Below, one piece after another: positions 46,146-57,034 of a stretch of 64,000 bases of DNA (positions are counted from its first letter, which is position 1; every line of letters begins with the position of its first letter). Made by a program: the position numbers and the translations under genes. The stretch is from Liquidambar formosana (lineage: Eukaryota; Streptophyta; Magnoliopsida; Saxifragales; Altingiaceae), in contig CM077824.1 in NCBI GenBank assembly GCA_039720395.1, positions 24,815,278 to 24,879,277 on the forward strand. The letters run 5' to 3'. The notes beneath the pieces were generated by a model. It ran no database searches, had not been told where the DNA came from, and saw nothing but the letters and a program-made list of their open reading frames with translations.

Positions 46146-48978
46146 ATTACTCACCTCAAAACCCCTATTTCCTAATATATAGGATATTGATAGTTTGACT
46201 AAACCCGATTTCTTTGATTAACTTAGGAAATTGAGAATTGTTCTCAACTTCAAAAGATTGTTTATATGCTATTAGGCCTTTTATTAAAGGCCCTCCATAA
46301 AACATCCTAAGAAGAAAAAGACACTATGCGCAATTGGCATCTTGTTGCCATGCTATATGATAGTATTGATGACTAATGAGCTTCAGAAGCAAAATTAGTA
46401 AATGCAAGTGCCTTTGATGTCCTACATCACATACAAAGGTTGTATTGTGAGTAAAATAATACTATAAAGTATAGTACTTGTAAAGGACTTCTTCTGGACT
46501 AGGATGTAATAAAAGTTGTTTATTAATAATCATTCTTTTGAAAAATGATTAATCACATAGAATAGCTTGAGAAGCTAGATGTGATTTAAAATGGAAGCAT
46601 AGAGGAAAGCAAGTCTTGAAAAGTCAAAGACAAAGAAATATAATTATTTTGTAGTAAACATAAGATATTGTAAAGGGAACTTGATAAAGTATCAGTCTTC
46701 CTAGAAGAACCAAACTTTTGAAGTTTTGGTTCATGCTCTAAACTAAATTGTTGGTTAGTTCTGCTTCTTGGTTTTTGGATTCTAGTATAATCTAAATCGA
46801 AGCAGAAAGTTAAGTAGATAATAAGTTACCTTTAAAAATTTTAATGGAGCAAGAGTTGCTAGATTAATTTTGGGAACTTATTTCTTAACTAAGTCATTTA
46901 AGACATTCTAGAAATTTGATTTCCGAATTTAAATGACTAATTAGAGCGAATGCAACGTATTCCGAGAATACAAGAGATGTAGAGACTCTCATTTAAATGT
47001 AACGATTATGACTTGGTTATGAGATGACTAAACCCATCTTTTACTTGGTGAAGTGAATGAGTTACATTTATAATTTGACTATACATTATGATGTATACAG
47101 TCATATAGAGCATGCATTCAATTATAGTAGACTCATCTTAGAATACCATAGCTCAATGGTGAATCTAAGAGAACAAATTGAACCCTATTAAGATATGGTT
47201 TGATCCATGATGAGTTTTACTAATGTATCCATCTAGGATATACCTTAAAATTGCTACATATTGATAATTTAGGGTTTACTCCAGTTTTGTCCCAATTATA
47301 TCAGATATGATATGGGAAGAAACCCAACTTAAAGAAGTTAAGGCTTAGGCTTGTGCTACGTCTGTCTGGAAACATAATGTAGACAATCTGGAAATACGGT
47401 CAAGTAAGTGTTGAATTGTGGTATATCCCAAAAGTGGTTGGGATAGTATTTTTATTACCCTAATGAACAAAAGTTGTCCATTAGGATGTTTGCTCGATTT
47501 TCTTGAGAAAGAGTTCATTCAAGAAGATGCAAAAGTAGATAGAATTTATAGAATTGTCTGTAAAGCCACAAACGAACAAAGATCCAACCCTTGTCTCTGT
47601 TAAGACAAAACCCTTAACTACACTACAATCTTTTCATAGATCAAATTGGATATTTCTTAACATAAGAGAGATATTGTATCTCTATTAGAATGTGAAAGAA
47701 TTGTTCTTTGGTGATAAAGATCACCAAGATAATCCTATTGATTATGATTAGGCGATGTTTGACATCAACTTGAGAAATGACTAAGAGTCATTAAATCCAA
47801 TATGGACAGGTAGAGACCTAAAAGGCTTGGCTATTTAAGAATGTTTTCAACATAGGCAAAAAGTTGTCTATAAAGAAACTTGTTTGATAATAGTTATGCT
47901 GAAATCCATTTGGATCTTATTATCTATAAACACACATTTTGAATACGAGATATGTCAAAAAGGATATAAAGATGTTATATCAAATGGTGAAAAACCATAA
48001 AAGTGTGTAAGTTATAGAAGTCTATTAATAGACTACAAGGTTCTCATAATTAGAACATCTATAAAGTTGAGGTAATCAAATTGTTTGATTTCTCTCATTG
48101 TATAGATGGACCATGAGTGTATAAAAGGTTAGTGGGAGTGCGATCGTTTTTCTTTATCCTAAGTATGGATGACATCATAATCATTATGAATGATATATGA
48201 ATGTTATCTAATGTAAAGTTTTAGTTTTTGGAGAAAAACTAATTCATGAAAGATTTGGCAAAAGCATCCAATAAGATCTATAGAGATAGATCATATAGAT
48301 TGCTAAGTATCTCCAAATCATCAAACATAGTTGAAATGTTGAAGGAGTTCAACATGGAGAATTCTAAGGGAGGTCTGATTTACTTCAGATAAGAATTCAT
48401 TATTCAAGGGCATGTGCCCTAGGATAATACAAGTAAGGTTCTTAAAGTGTTAAGAAGCCTCATTCTACACTATGTATTGAACCTGATACCTATTATGTTG
48501 TAATTGTTACAAATAGTTATCAGTCAATTCAAATTTGGAATATTGGATTGTATATGGAAATTGTAAACTCATAGTAGATGGGTATATGGATTTGGATATA
48601 ATCCATATGGGGTATATTTTATATTCACTTTAGTTGGTGAAATACTTAATGGAAGAACTGTATGAAAGATACAGTGGATTCCATTATTGAGGGTGAATTA
48701 ATTGTCGCATTGTCTAGGAGACTGTTTGGATCTATAAGTTCATTTAGAACTTAGAGTTGTTCCTTCCATTGAGTTGCCCACACCTTGTTTTGTGACAACA
48801 ATGGGTCTATAGCTCAAGTATAGGAATCACGGTCTCATCAAAAGTCCAAACTCATCGAGTGACAATTCCAAGTGATTAGAGGAATCATTGGAAGAGGTGA
48901 TAGATACATTACAGAAGATATTATCTACATAAGTTTTTGTAGACCTACTGACTAAAGCTTTAAAACATAATTGGTTAT
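46146..48978 (+). pseudogene. Decayed Copia-E gag-pol
   Basis: Homologue of the wrecks in A, B and C. The gag start is ATT (46146-46148). The RT active-site region near 48155-48175 reads TATGGATGAC, where an intact YVDD codon series needs extra bases. The RNase H end is cut by Gypsy-2. It carries no open frame above about 60 codons. Confidence 0.85.
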
Positions 48979-51765
48979 TGTCACACCCCATTTTTGCACC
49001 ACCTTACTAGGGCTCATCATTTCATGCATGTTTTTGTTTTGTTTTTGAGTCTAGTCACTTGCATTAGTTTTCTAGAGTCACAAGGACAATGGATATGAAT
49101 TTTGGTTCAAATTGGAGTTGATCTTGAGGGATAATAAGAGCTTTTGTGACTTGAGGGGCATAATCGTCTTTTAAGTCCCAAACTTTTCATTTGACCTTGG
49201 AATGATCTCCAAATTGTCAATTGGAGTTCATATGGATGCATAAGAGGTATTTTTAGTGTCAATTTGGTAAGTCAATGGCTCGGGATTAAAATGGCTCGAT
49301 GTAGTTCAAGTTGGTTAATTGACCCTTCCTTGGGTTAGCTCTAATTGACTCACAATTACCAACCAAATCTTTTCAAATTGACTTTCATTAGTCATCATTT
49401 TACCCTCAAAAGTGTTTCATGAAGTTCAATTTTGATATGGCCTGATGATGAGTTTAGTGTGGTTATTTACAGATTATCCTTGAAGAATTAGTGCGAATCA
49501 CAGCATGAGATTTTTGGTTAAAATGAAAAGAAAATTATTTTATTAAATTAGCCATTTTTATCATGACACTAACACGTGTACGTATGTGATGAGTGTGTGT
49601 ACACACATACGATACATGTGCATGCATGTTAGCGGTCAGTCTCCCAATTTTTATAAAAGACAATTTCCTTTTCCTATTCAGATTAGAAGTCTTTTATCAT
49701 TATAAAATACCTTTTGATTATTCTCCAAAGAAACCTAGTCCAGGAAGGAAAGGGAAACTCCAGATTTCAGCTATAAATACTATCTTAATGTCTTTAAACA
49801 AGGGAGAGGAGAAGATGGTTTGGAGGAAGTGAAATTCGTCATAATTCAGCAGCAGATTTTCTGAAAACCAGCAGTCGTATTTTAATCATAACTTTTTCAT
49901 CCGAAGTCAGACTTTGATGAAATTGGTCGTGTTAGAAAGATAATTCAATTCTCTACAACTTTGTATTTCACAAGCTTTGTCCAAATCCAACGTTTTCATA
50001 CCCAAAAACGTGATTGAAGTTGCTGCTGCTGCAAAGTGACGAGAATCACTTTTTCTTTTCTCTTGTTCTCTTTTTGTTTTCTATTTCTTTTCAAAGTTGA
50101 GTGAGTTTTGATCTCTTTGCTGTGATACCACTTTGACAAAGAGGAGGATTCGTGTTGGTTTGATTCACTCTAAAGACCTGAGGAGCCATGAACAATTACA
50201 AACACAAGGGGAGCCACTTCCTAAGGTATTCTCCTTCTCTATTCAAGCTTAAACTAGGTTCTCATATGGGTTAGGCTTATTGCATGTTAAAGGTGACTTT
50301 TTTTATCATGTATTAACACTCTAGCTAGTTAATATACATGGAATATCTATTTTTTATCTACTGTTTAGCATGCTTTAGGGCTGTCCTTTAGGTTTTTAAT
50401 GCATAGTTATGATTCTTGTGCTCCTGCTTGTCCTTGTGCTAGGATTAGTGTCATTGCATGTTAGAGTTAGGATTTTCATCATGTTATATTGCTTTAGTTA
50501 GTTAATATGCATGATTTAATTTCTGTTTAGTTTGGTTTTAGCATGATTAAAGTATGTTTTGTATGTTTTTAAGCATATTTGTGAGTTTAGGGTTTTAGAG
50601 TCATTGTTTCGTGTTTGTTTTCATATAGCATGATAAAGTAGACTTTTTTATTTGGTTTTTCTTCGTGTTTGCTGTATATGTTTTTCATATGGAGTAAACA
50701 TGATAGTTTTGCATGCATGTTAGTATGTTTTAGGGTTTTTATGCATGATATGGTTCTAGGAATATGTTAGGACTTATTATTGTTCGCTGTGTTGCTGTTA
50801 GCATGCTTAGTGGATGTTTTTTAGGCCATAATACTATTCTGTCTAGATTTGCATGTTAGTGTTTTTGCATGGTTTTGAGCACTTGTAAGGGTGCAAATAG
50901 GTGTGGTATTTGTCCTATGGCAAATAGGGCTGCTTATGTTTGAAATGGCTAAATGCTTGGAGCTAATTGCGCTCAGGTAAGTGGGTGTGAAGGTGCCCCA
51001 ATTCACCTTTCTTCTTAACTCATTCTCTTCTCCCTATCTAGGGTTAATTTTTAATACGATCCTATGGTTTAATTAGAGGTTTCCTTAACCAACAAAATTC
51101 TGGTTTTTATTAAAGTTTCCATTTTGTGGATTTCTTTCCTAAAATCAAACTTTCTATCATAATCAACTCTTTTGATCAAATAAGGAAACCTAGGGTTTTT
51201 ACCATAGGTTTGTATTAGGATTTAACCTTAGTTCTAATCGAACTACGTGGACTTTGATCCATGTATTTCGTTGCATGGTACGTAGGCGCTCTTCGTGAGG
51301 CTCAAGTCCGTTCTAGGATCCAAGCATCCTAGGTTTATTTATGTTTTCTTTTCTTCTTTTTATTTTTTGTTTTTATTTGCTTATTATGCATGGATGGATG
51401 AATGAAATATATGATATGCATGCAATTCTTGTGATGATATACTTGCTGATTTTTGTATGGAAAGACTTTAATTTAGCCCAAATGAACTGAGAGACCGAAA
51501 GGGTGACATGGGTGCCTATAGGCTTTGCCTAGAACCTTCCCATGTCATAACTTAGCCTCCGAATCCCCGATTTCTTTGGTTTTCAAAAGATTGGTTTTTG
51601 CATTTCCTTTTTTTATGGAGTCATTCAAATTGTTTTCCTAAAACAACCTGATTTTTAGGGTTTTCCTTGTTTCCTTTAAAAAATAAGGTGGCGACTCCTT
51701 TCCTTTTTCTTTTTCAAACCCACTTTCTTTTCAATCCCTCGTGGGCCCAATTTCCGGGGTTCACA
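48979..51765 (+). repeat. Gypsy-2 5' LTR
   Basis: 2787 bp, TGTCACACCCC...GGGGTTCACA. It contains a TATA box (49771-49780), an alternating purine-pyrimidine stretch rich in GTGTGTACACAC near 49590-49630, and near 49880-49960 a block resembling the PBS-proximal Copia block. No gene. Confidence 0.93.
49771..49780 (+). promoter_or_regulatory. TATA box of Gypsy-2 5' LTR
   Basis: CTATAAATAC is a standard plant TATA box, about 2.0 kb upstream of the PBS. It would make a long R-U5 leader. Confidence 0.55.
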
Positions 51766-51768
51766 GTT

Positions 51769-51786
51769 TGGCGACTCCACTGGGGA
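51769..51786 (+). promoter_or_regulatory. Primer-binding site of Gypsy-2
   Basis: TGGCGACTCCACTGGGGA, three bases after the LTR end. Identical to Gypsy-1; probably tRNA-Arg as reported for Tat/Ogre elements (from memory). Confidence 0.85.
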
Positions 51787-52512
51787 TTTGTGGGCTAGGC
51801 TCTATAAAGTTTAATTGGGCTAGGTTAATTTCTTATGTTTAATTAAAATCAATCACATTGCATCCGCTTGATTGTGTGCTTTCATTTATTGCATTGTGTG
51901 CGCAAACTCTTGCATGCTAGGATCGATGTCCCTCGATGTATCCTTGCCAACGATCGGCCTAGTCTCAACCTTGGTTTTCCTGATTCCATGTGTTGGGGCG
52001 AAAGCTATCAACCTCTCTTGCCTAGTACCCTTGGGCTTGCCCTTGGGTATATTAAATGAGTTAATCACGTACTGTTGGACCCACGCGGCGTTCCTGATGC
52101 CACATGTGGTTAGGTATAAGGATTGCTCAAGCAAGTGAAGGACCCTAGCCTACCCTTATCATTAGTCCATATAGACAGACTTGTAGGACACTACGGTCTC
52201 ACCTTTATGCACCCACAATTGTTTGTAATGATGCTATGCCGTGTTTGTGGTGTGAGGCTTTATATCTTATGCCCTTAATATAGACCTTTAAACCCTAGCC
52301 TTCGTTAAGGCCATGGGTTAGGAGGAATAAATTAAGGAAATAGGATGTAAAGCTATGTTTGTGATGTGCTAGTCCTAGGGGATTAATTAAACCTAATTGA
52401 AGGACTCTATGCCCTATTCTTTAAAACATACCCTTAATCCATGATCCCTGTAAAGGTAATTGGATAAAAGGAATGAATTAATTGAACATGGTGTAGAGAC
52501 CGAATTCATTAA
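51787..52512 (+). other. Gypsy-2 leader between PBS and gag
   Basis: About 0.7 kb with no convincing sense gene, homologous to the Gypsy-1 leader. An antisense open frame occupies 51886-52134. Confidence 0.75.
51886..52134 (-). other. Antisense open frame in Gypsy-2 leader (82 codons)
   Basis: Encodes SLYLTTCGIRNAAWVQQYVI and NIPKGKPKGTRQERL, matching the antisense frame of Gypsy-1 (37832-38017). A one-base deletion and a nearby one-base insertion shift the reading after QERL relative to Gypsy-1. It is possibly a relic of a protein gene carried antisense. No family recognised. Confidence 0.35.
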
Positions 52513-52575
52513 GGAAAATATGGAGGTTTAGGACAGATCCTTAGGCTAAAGGTTAAAACTTTTCTATCCATAGAC

Positions 52576-53682
52576 GTGCTGGCTTGGATCCGCAATCCAC
52601 AAGGGCGTCTAGTGAGTGTTGAGTCTACCCATCAGACAGACATGGCCGACGAAAGAACTAGTGAGGGGCACTTTGACCTTGAGGCTTGCCTGAAAGCCAT
52701 CATGACCAAGCTTGACCATACCGCCGAGACATCCGATACCGCATTGAAAATGGCTCAAGAGAACCAACAGAAGATGGCGGATCTTGAACAAAATGGCTCT
52801 AAGGCCCATTCCTCGGGTATACCTCATGGGGCTGGCATCGAAGAGGGACCTCAATCCAATGAGAACACCAAGACAAGGGGGGAAAGTAGCTCGAAACCTG
52901 AGGTCACCGACCTAGAAGGGGAAGCCAAGGGGAAAGGTTCTAGCAGTGATTCCGTGTTAGCTAGCAAGGTAGAAGCATTGGAGAGAACTATAAAAGGGAT
53001 TCGCAGGGCTGATGACATGGTCGATGTGCGGACTCTATCCCTGTTTCCAACGGCTCGTATTCCACTACAATTCAAGATGCCGGAGTTAGAAAAGTTCGAT
53101 GGGACGGGTTGCCCTAAGACTCATTTGAAGATGTACGTGCGAGCTATGCACCCTCGAGGGGCTACTGACGAGCTTTTAGCTCAAATGTTCCATGAAACCT
53201 TGGCCACTTCTGCTTTGAAATGGTTCTTATCCTTGGATGAGAATAGAACCCGGACTTGGGAAGACATATGCAATGAGTTTTCAGAGCACTACAAGTATAA
53301 CACAGAGGTGGACGTTACTCGAAGGGACCTAGAAACTACCAAGCAAGGGGCTCATGAAACTTTCTCCGCTTACATTACAAGATGGAGACAAAAGGCGTCG
53401 AGAATGACGGATAGGCCAAATGAGGAGGACCAAATTCAGCTGGTGGTTAAGAACTTGCTGCCCGTGTACCACAAACACTTATTTGCCCACTATTTCCCCA
53501 ATTTCAAAGCTCTCATAGGGGCTGGCACGCAGGTTGAAGATGCTATCAATAATGGGACAATCAAAACTAAGGAAGTGAGGAGTCGCAAGACAAACTTTAC
53601 TGGGAAGAACAATGCCGAGGTCAACACCATAACTCAACCAATCCAACCCTTTTCTCTCAATGATGTCAACCCACCTCGCTAA
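52576..53682 (+). CDS. Gypsy-2 gag, first part
   Basis: 368-codon stretch covering the gag amino terminus and the retrotransposon gag domain (K-W-F-L-S-L-D-E-N-R, Y-I-T-R-W-R-Q-K-A). The frame is open from 52513 but has no ATG before 52642; the GTG at 52576 merely aligns with an internal Val of Gypsy-1. It ends at TAA 53680-53682, where Gypsy-1 has Gln (P-R-Q-F-T-E-L), consistent with a CAA to TAA change. The frame continues past the stop. Confidence 0.88.
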   Translation: MLAWIRNPQGRLVSVESTHQTDMADERTSEGHFDLEACLKAIMTKLDHTAETSDTALKMAQENQQKMADLEQNGSKAHSSGIPHGAGIEEGPQSNENTKTRGESSSKPEVTDLEGEAKGKGSSSDSVLASKVEALERTIKGIRRADDMVDVRTLSLFPTARIPLQFKMPELEKFDGTGCPKTHLKMYVRAMHPRGATDELLAQMFHETLATSALKWFLSLDENRTRTWEDICNEFSEHYKYNTEVDVTRRDLETTKQGAHETFSAYITRWRQKASRMTDRPNEEDQIQLVVKNLLPVYHKHLFAHYFPNFKALIGAGTQVEDAINNGTIKTKEVRSRKTNFTGKNNAEVNTITQPIQPFSLNDVNPPR

Positions 53683-53697
53683 TTCACTGACCTATTC

Positions 53698-54906
53698 ATG
53701 CCACTCGAAAGAGTCCTTGAAAAGCTCATAAGTCGTGACCTATTGAAGCCACTCGACCCAAGACCTCCACCAAATCCCTTACCCAAGAGCTACAATGAGA
53801 ATAAGTACTGCAAGTACCATCAATCCAAAGGCCATGCCACCAATCGCTGTATTCGCCTTCGCCACCAAGTCCAAGACCTCATTGACAAGCAAGTCATTTC
53901 ACCACCAACCCGTCCAAATGTCACCCGTAATCCTCTCCCATCACACAACAACACACCCCCACCTAACACCATAAATGCCATTGGGGTTGAATCCTCTCGC
54001 CCTCGCCATCCCATAAGACAATACACTCCGCTCCCCATGACCTTAACCCGTCTCTTCACCATTTACCGCAATAACAGCCTTATCATGCCACTTCCACCAA
54101 AGCCAAGACCATCAACCCCTCACCAATATTGCCAATACCATCGTGCACCCGGCCATGACACCGAGGCTTGTTCTATACTAAAGAAGATCATCCAAGACCT
54201 CATTGACCAAAAGGTTTTGTTGTTGCCAAAGAAATCTATTCAACAAGAGCTGAAAGAAAGATATGAAGCAGGGGATCCTCAGGTTGGCCTATTAGGTGAA
54301 TCGTCGGGGAAATATGATTACTATGTGCTGTACTCAAGCCCAAGTCCGATATCATAAGTCCCTTCAGGTTGGAATGACTTGCCGACAGAGATGGAGAGCA
54401 TCGACATGATAGAATGGGATGACTTGATGAATGACTCCGAGGAAGTCCATGACATATGGGCTAGCGATGATGAGTTGGACCATATAACCAGAGGGGGTCG
54501 TCATTTCAAGCCCCCCCACCTAGAATCTAAAAATCCGTTGGAAGATTTGGAAGGGCAGAGGCGTCCTAGCTTGCAAGAAGAAGAGGATGAAGTGCTTAGG
54601 CAGCTGAAGAAGACCAATGCCAACATTACTATTTGGGGCTTGCTCATGGCCTCGCATAAGCACAGACAGACCGTGTTGAAACTGTTGAATCAGATACAAG
54701 TGCCTGTTGACACATCCCCCGAAGGATTGGTACATTTGGTGAATCCAACTCCCAAGAATTCAACCATCGTGTTCATCGATGTAGACCTACCTAAAAGCGG
54801 GCCGAGCCATTCTCAAGCTCTCTATGTGACCGTTGACACTATGGGGAAGAGGGTTCCCACCGTTCTTATCGACAATGGGTCCGCACTGAATGTATGTCCT
54901 CTCTGA
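53698..54906 (+). pseudogene. Gypsy-2 gag carboxy end and protease start
   Basis: Same frame as 52576-53682. Two C-x2-H-x4-H-x4-C motifs (YCKYHQSKGHATNRC and YCQYHRAPGHDTEAC) are followed by an acidic linker and the protease loop I-D-N-G-S-A near the end. It is interrupted by TAA at 54355-54357 and ends at TGA 54904-54906, where Gypsy-1 has an AGA Arg codon. Codon use and composition match the rest of pol. Confidence 0.88.
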
Positions 54907-55008
54907 ACTGCCACTGTTTTGGGTTTGGGACCCACTGATTTCACGCCATCTGGGTAGACCGTAAGAGCTTATGACAACACCCGCCGAGAAGTAATAGGGG
55001 TAGTTACT

Positions 55009-55971
55009 TTGCCTCTTATCATGGGACCCACTGAATTTAGGGTAGAATTCCAAGTGTTGGATGTGCCGTCATGTTTCAACTTGTTGTTGGGCCGACCTTG
55101 GATCCATCCTGCTGGGGCTGTGCCATCTTCACTCCATCAAAAGGTGAAGTTTCCTTATGTAGGAGCCATAGTAACACTTCAAGGGGACTATGAATTGAAA
55201 CTCGCAGGTGTGCCTATATGTGAGATACAACCCGAATCAGCAGCAATACCGCTATCTGGGTTTGACTATGTCCAATGCATTGAGAAAGAGCTCGAAAAGG
55301 GTGAATTAATACCCTTGGACTTTTGCCCCCATGGCAACTTGCATGTTGGTGAAATCATGAGAAGGATGAGTTTCTTCCCAGGCATGGGGCTAGGGCGTCG
55401 CCAACAAGGGATCCCTACGTCTATTCAAAGCCGTGTCACCTCATATACTTTTGGGTTAGGATATGAGCCCTCCAAAAATGATTATGCGGAAATGCTGAAG
55501 AGGAACAAAGAGAAAGTAAGAGCCAAAGCCGAGGGAAGGGTGCCAGACCTGAAGATCTCGCCATATCGACCTACTTTGAATGGTTACTTCGTCAAAGAAG
55601 GGGATGATTTTCTATATTGCGGGTTTCCAGAGCCCACCTTTGACCAAGCTACCAAGATCTGAGTTCCGGGTTTTGAAATCTTCTTCACCGAATGGTATCC
55701 AATCACAGCTGAAATGGTGGATGATGATGCCATCAATGATGAGTTCTGGGAAAAGAAAGAGGAGGACTGGGCAGAGAACCTTGATGCGGGGGCTATGACT
55801 GAAATGTTCCAAGACATGATCCTCACCGTGGAAGACTCGACCATTGAAGAACTCCAGGGTTCATCCATTAGCCATGCTACCGTGCCATTCTTGAATTGGT
55901 ACCTTGAATGTGGTGTCATTGCGGAGATCCATGAAGAAGAAGACCTTGGCCTACCTGATAGCAGCTTGTAG
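55009..55971 (+). pseudogene. Gypsy-2 protease end, G-patch-like segment and linker
   Basis: Continues the gag frame after a TAG at 54955-54957. It contains L-L-L-G-R-P-W-I (the second conserved protease motif), then R-M-S-F-F-P-G-M-G-L-G, resembling the G-patch found after protease in Tat elements. A TGA at 55660-55662 separates this from an acidic D/E-rich segment ending at TAG 55969-55971. The final stop lies at the start of the putative intron. Confidence 0.85.
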
Positions 55972-56138
55972 GTGTCTTAGTTTAGTAATATTTCCCTAAT
56001 TCAATAAGATGTATCTACTTTACTCACTTTGTGGAGTCATAGTATTGATACAGATTTGTTTGTTTTCCTTCTTTCTTTTGTGTGTCATTCCCATTATTCC
56101 TAGTCAATAAAGTGTGCTTTCTTTCTCTATATATGCAG
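55968..56138 (+). other. Putative intron between protease and RT of Gypsy-2
   Basis: 171 bp starting GTAGGT and ending CTATATATGCAG, with a T/C-rich stretch before the AG. It is A+T-rich and has stops in all frames. Removing it joins TT of one codon to T of the next and reads on without a stop into the RT frame (ATG at 56158). Ogre elements of the same lineage have an intron at this place (established, from memory). Splicing here is inferred. Confidence 0.5.
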
Positions 56139-57034
56139 TGTCTCTTTTCTCTCCTCTATGGATATTTATGGCATGGATATAGATCCTAGGAACGATGTCC
56201 CCCCGGAGCTCGTTGAGCAAAGGAAAAGGGGCGTCACCGAACCTAATATGGATGAATTGGAATCAATCAACTTAGGGACGAATGAATTGCCAAGAATAGT
56301 TAAAATTGGGAAAACCCTCTCCCCCGTTGAAAAAGAAAAGATGATCTCTCTCTTGAAAGCCAACATTATGGCTTTTGCATGGTCTTATGAAGACATGCCT
56401 GGCATCGACCCCGATATTGTGCAACACTATATCCCCACTAATTCCCTAAAGAAGCCGGTAAAGTAGAAACTCAGAAGATTAAAACCAGAATGGGCCCTAA
56501 AAGTAAAAGAAGAGGTAACTAAACAACTAGACGCGGGTTTCCTCCAAGTTGTGGAGTACCCCGAGTGGTTGTCGAATATAGTGCCTGTGCCTAAAAAAGA
56601 TGGGAAAGTGAGGATGTGTGTCGACTTCCGAGATCTCAACGCCGCGAGCCCTAAGGATGACTTTCCTTTACCCCATATCGACGTGTTGGTAGATAGCACG
56701 GTGGGACATGCACTCCTCTCCTTCATGGACGGATTCTCCAGGTATAACCAGATAAAGATGGCGCCTCAAGACATGGAGAAAACAGCCTTTATCACGCAAT
56801 GGGGAACGTACTGTTACAAAGTAATGCCTTTTGGCTTAAGAAACGCTGGGGCTACTTACCAAAGAGCAGCTACGACCCTATTGCATGATATGATCCATAA
56901 GGAAGTCGAGGTTTATGTCGATGATATGATCGTAAAGTCCGTGGATAGAGAAGGGCATTTCAAGGCACTAGAGAAATTCCTAGAGCGAGCAAAAAAGTAC
57001 AATCTCCGTCTCAACCCACAGAAGTGCGCTTTTA
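56139..57034 (+). pseudogene. Gypsy-2 reverse transcriptase, first part
   Basis: Frame in phase with gag. It carries the RT entry region, a TAG at 56464-56466 (K-P-V-K-stop-K-L-R-R, probably CAG before), the palm motifs (V-D-F-R-D-L-N, M-P-F-G-L-R-N-A) and the catalytic Y-V-D-D at 56914-56925. An extra A at 57034 after the codons for CAF shifts the frame; reading resumes one base later. Confidence 0.9.

Larger units (their letters stand above)
42901..48978 (+). mobile_element. Copia-E: decayed plus-strand element, both ends cut by Gypsy insertions
   Basis: Leader and gag-pol remnant of the same Copia subfamily as A, B and C. The left end is interrupted by Gypsy-1 within the PBS-proximal leader. 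The right end is interrupted by Gypsy-2 after GGTTAT, within the RNase H tail just before the PPT. LTRs and PBS are not present. It serves as the uninterrupted reference for the Copia-B insertion site. Confidence 0.9.
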
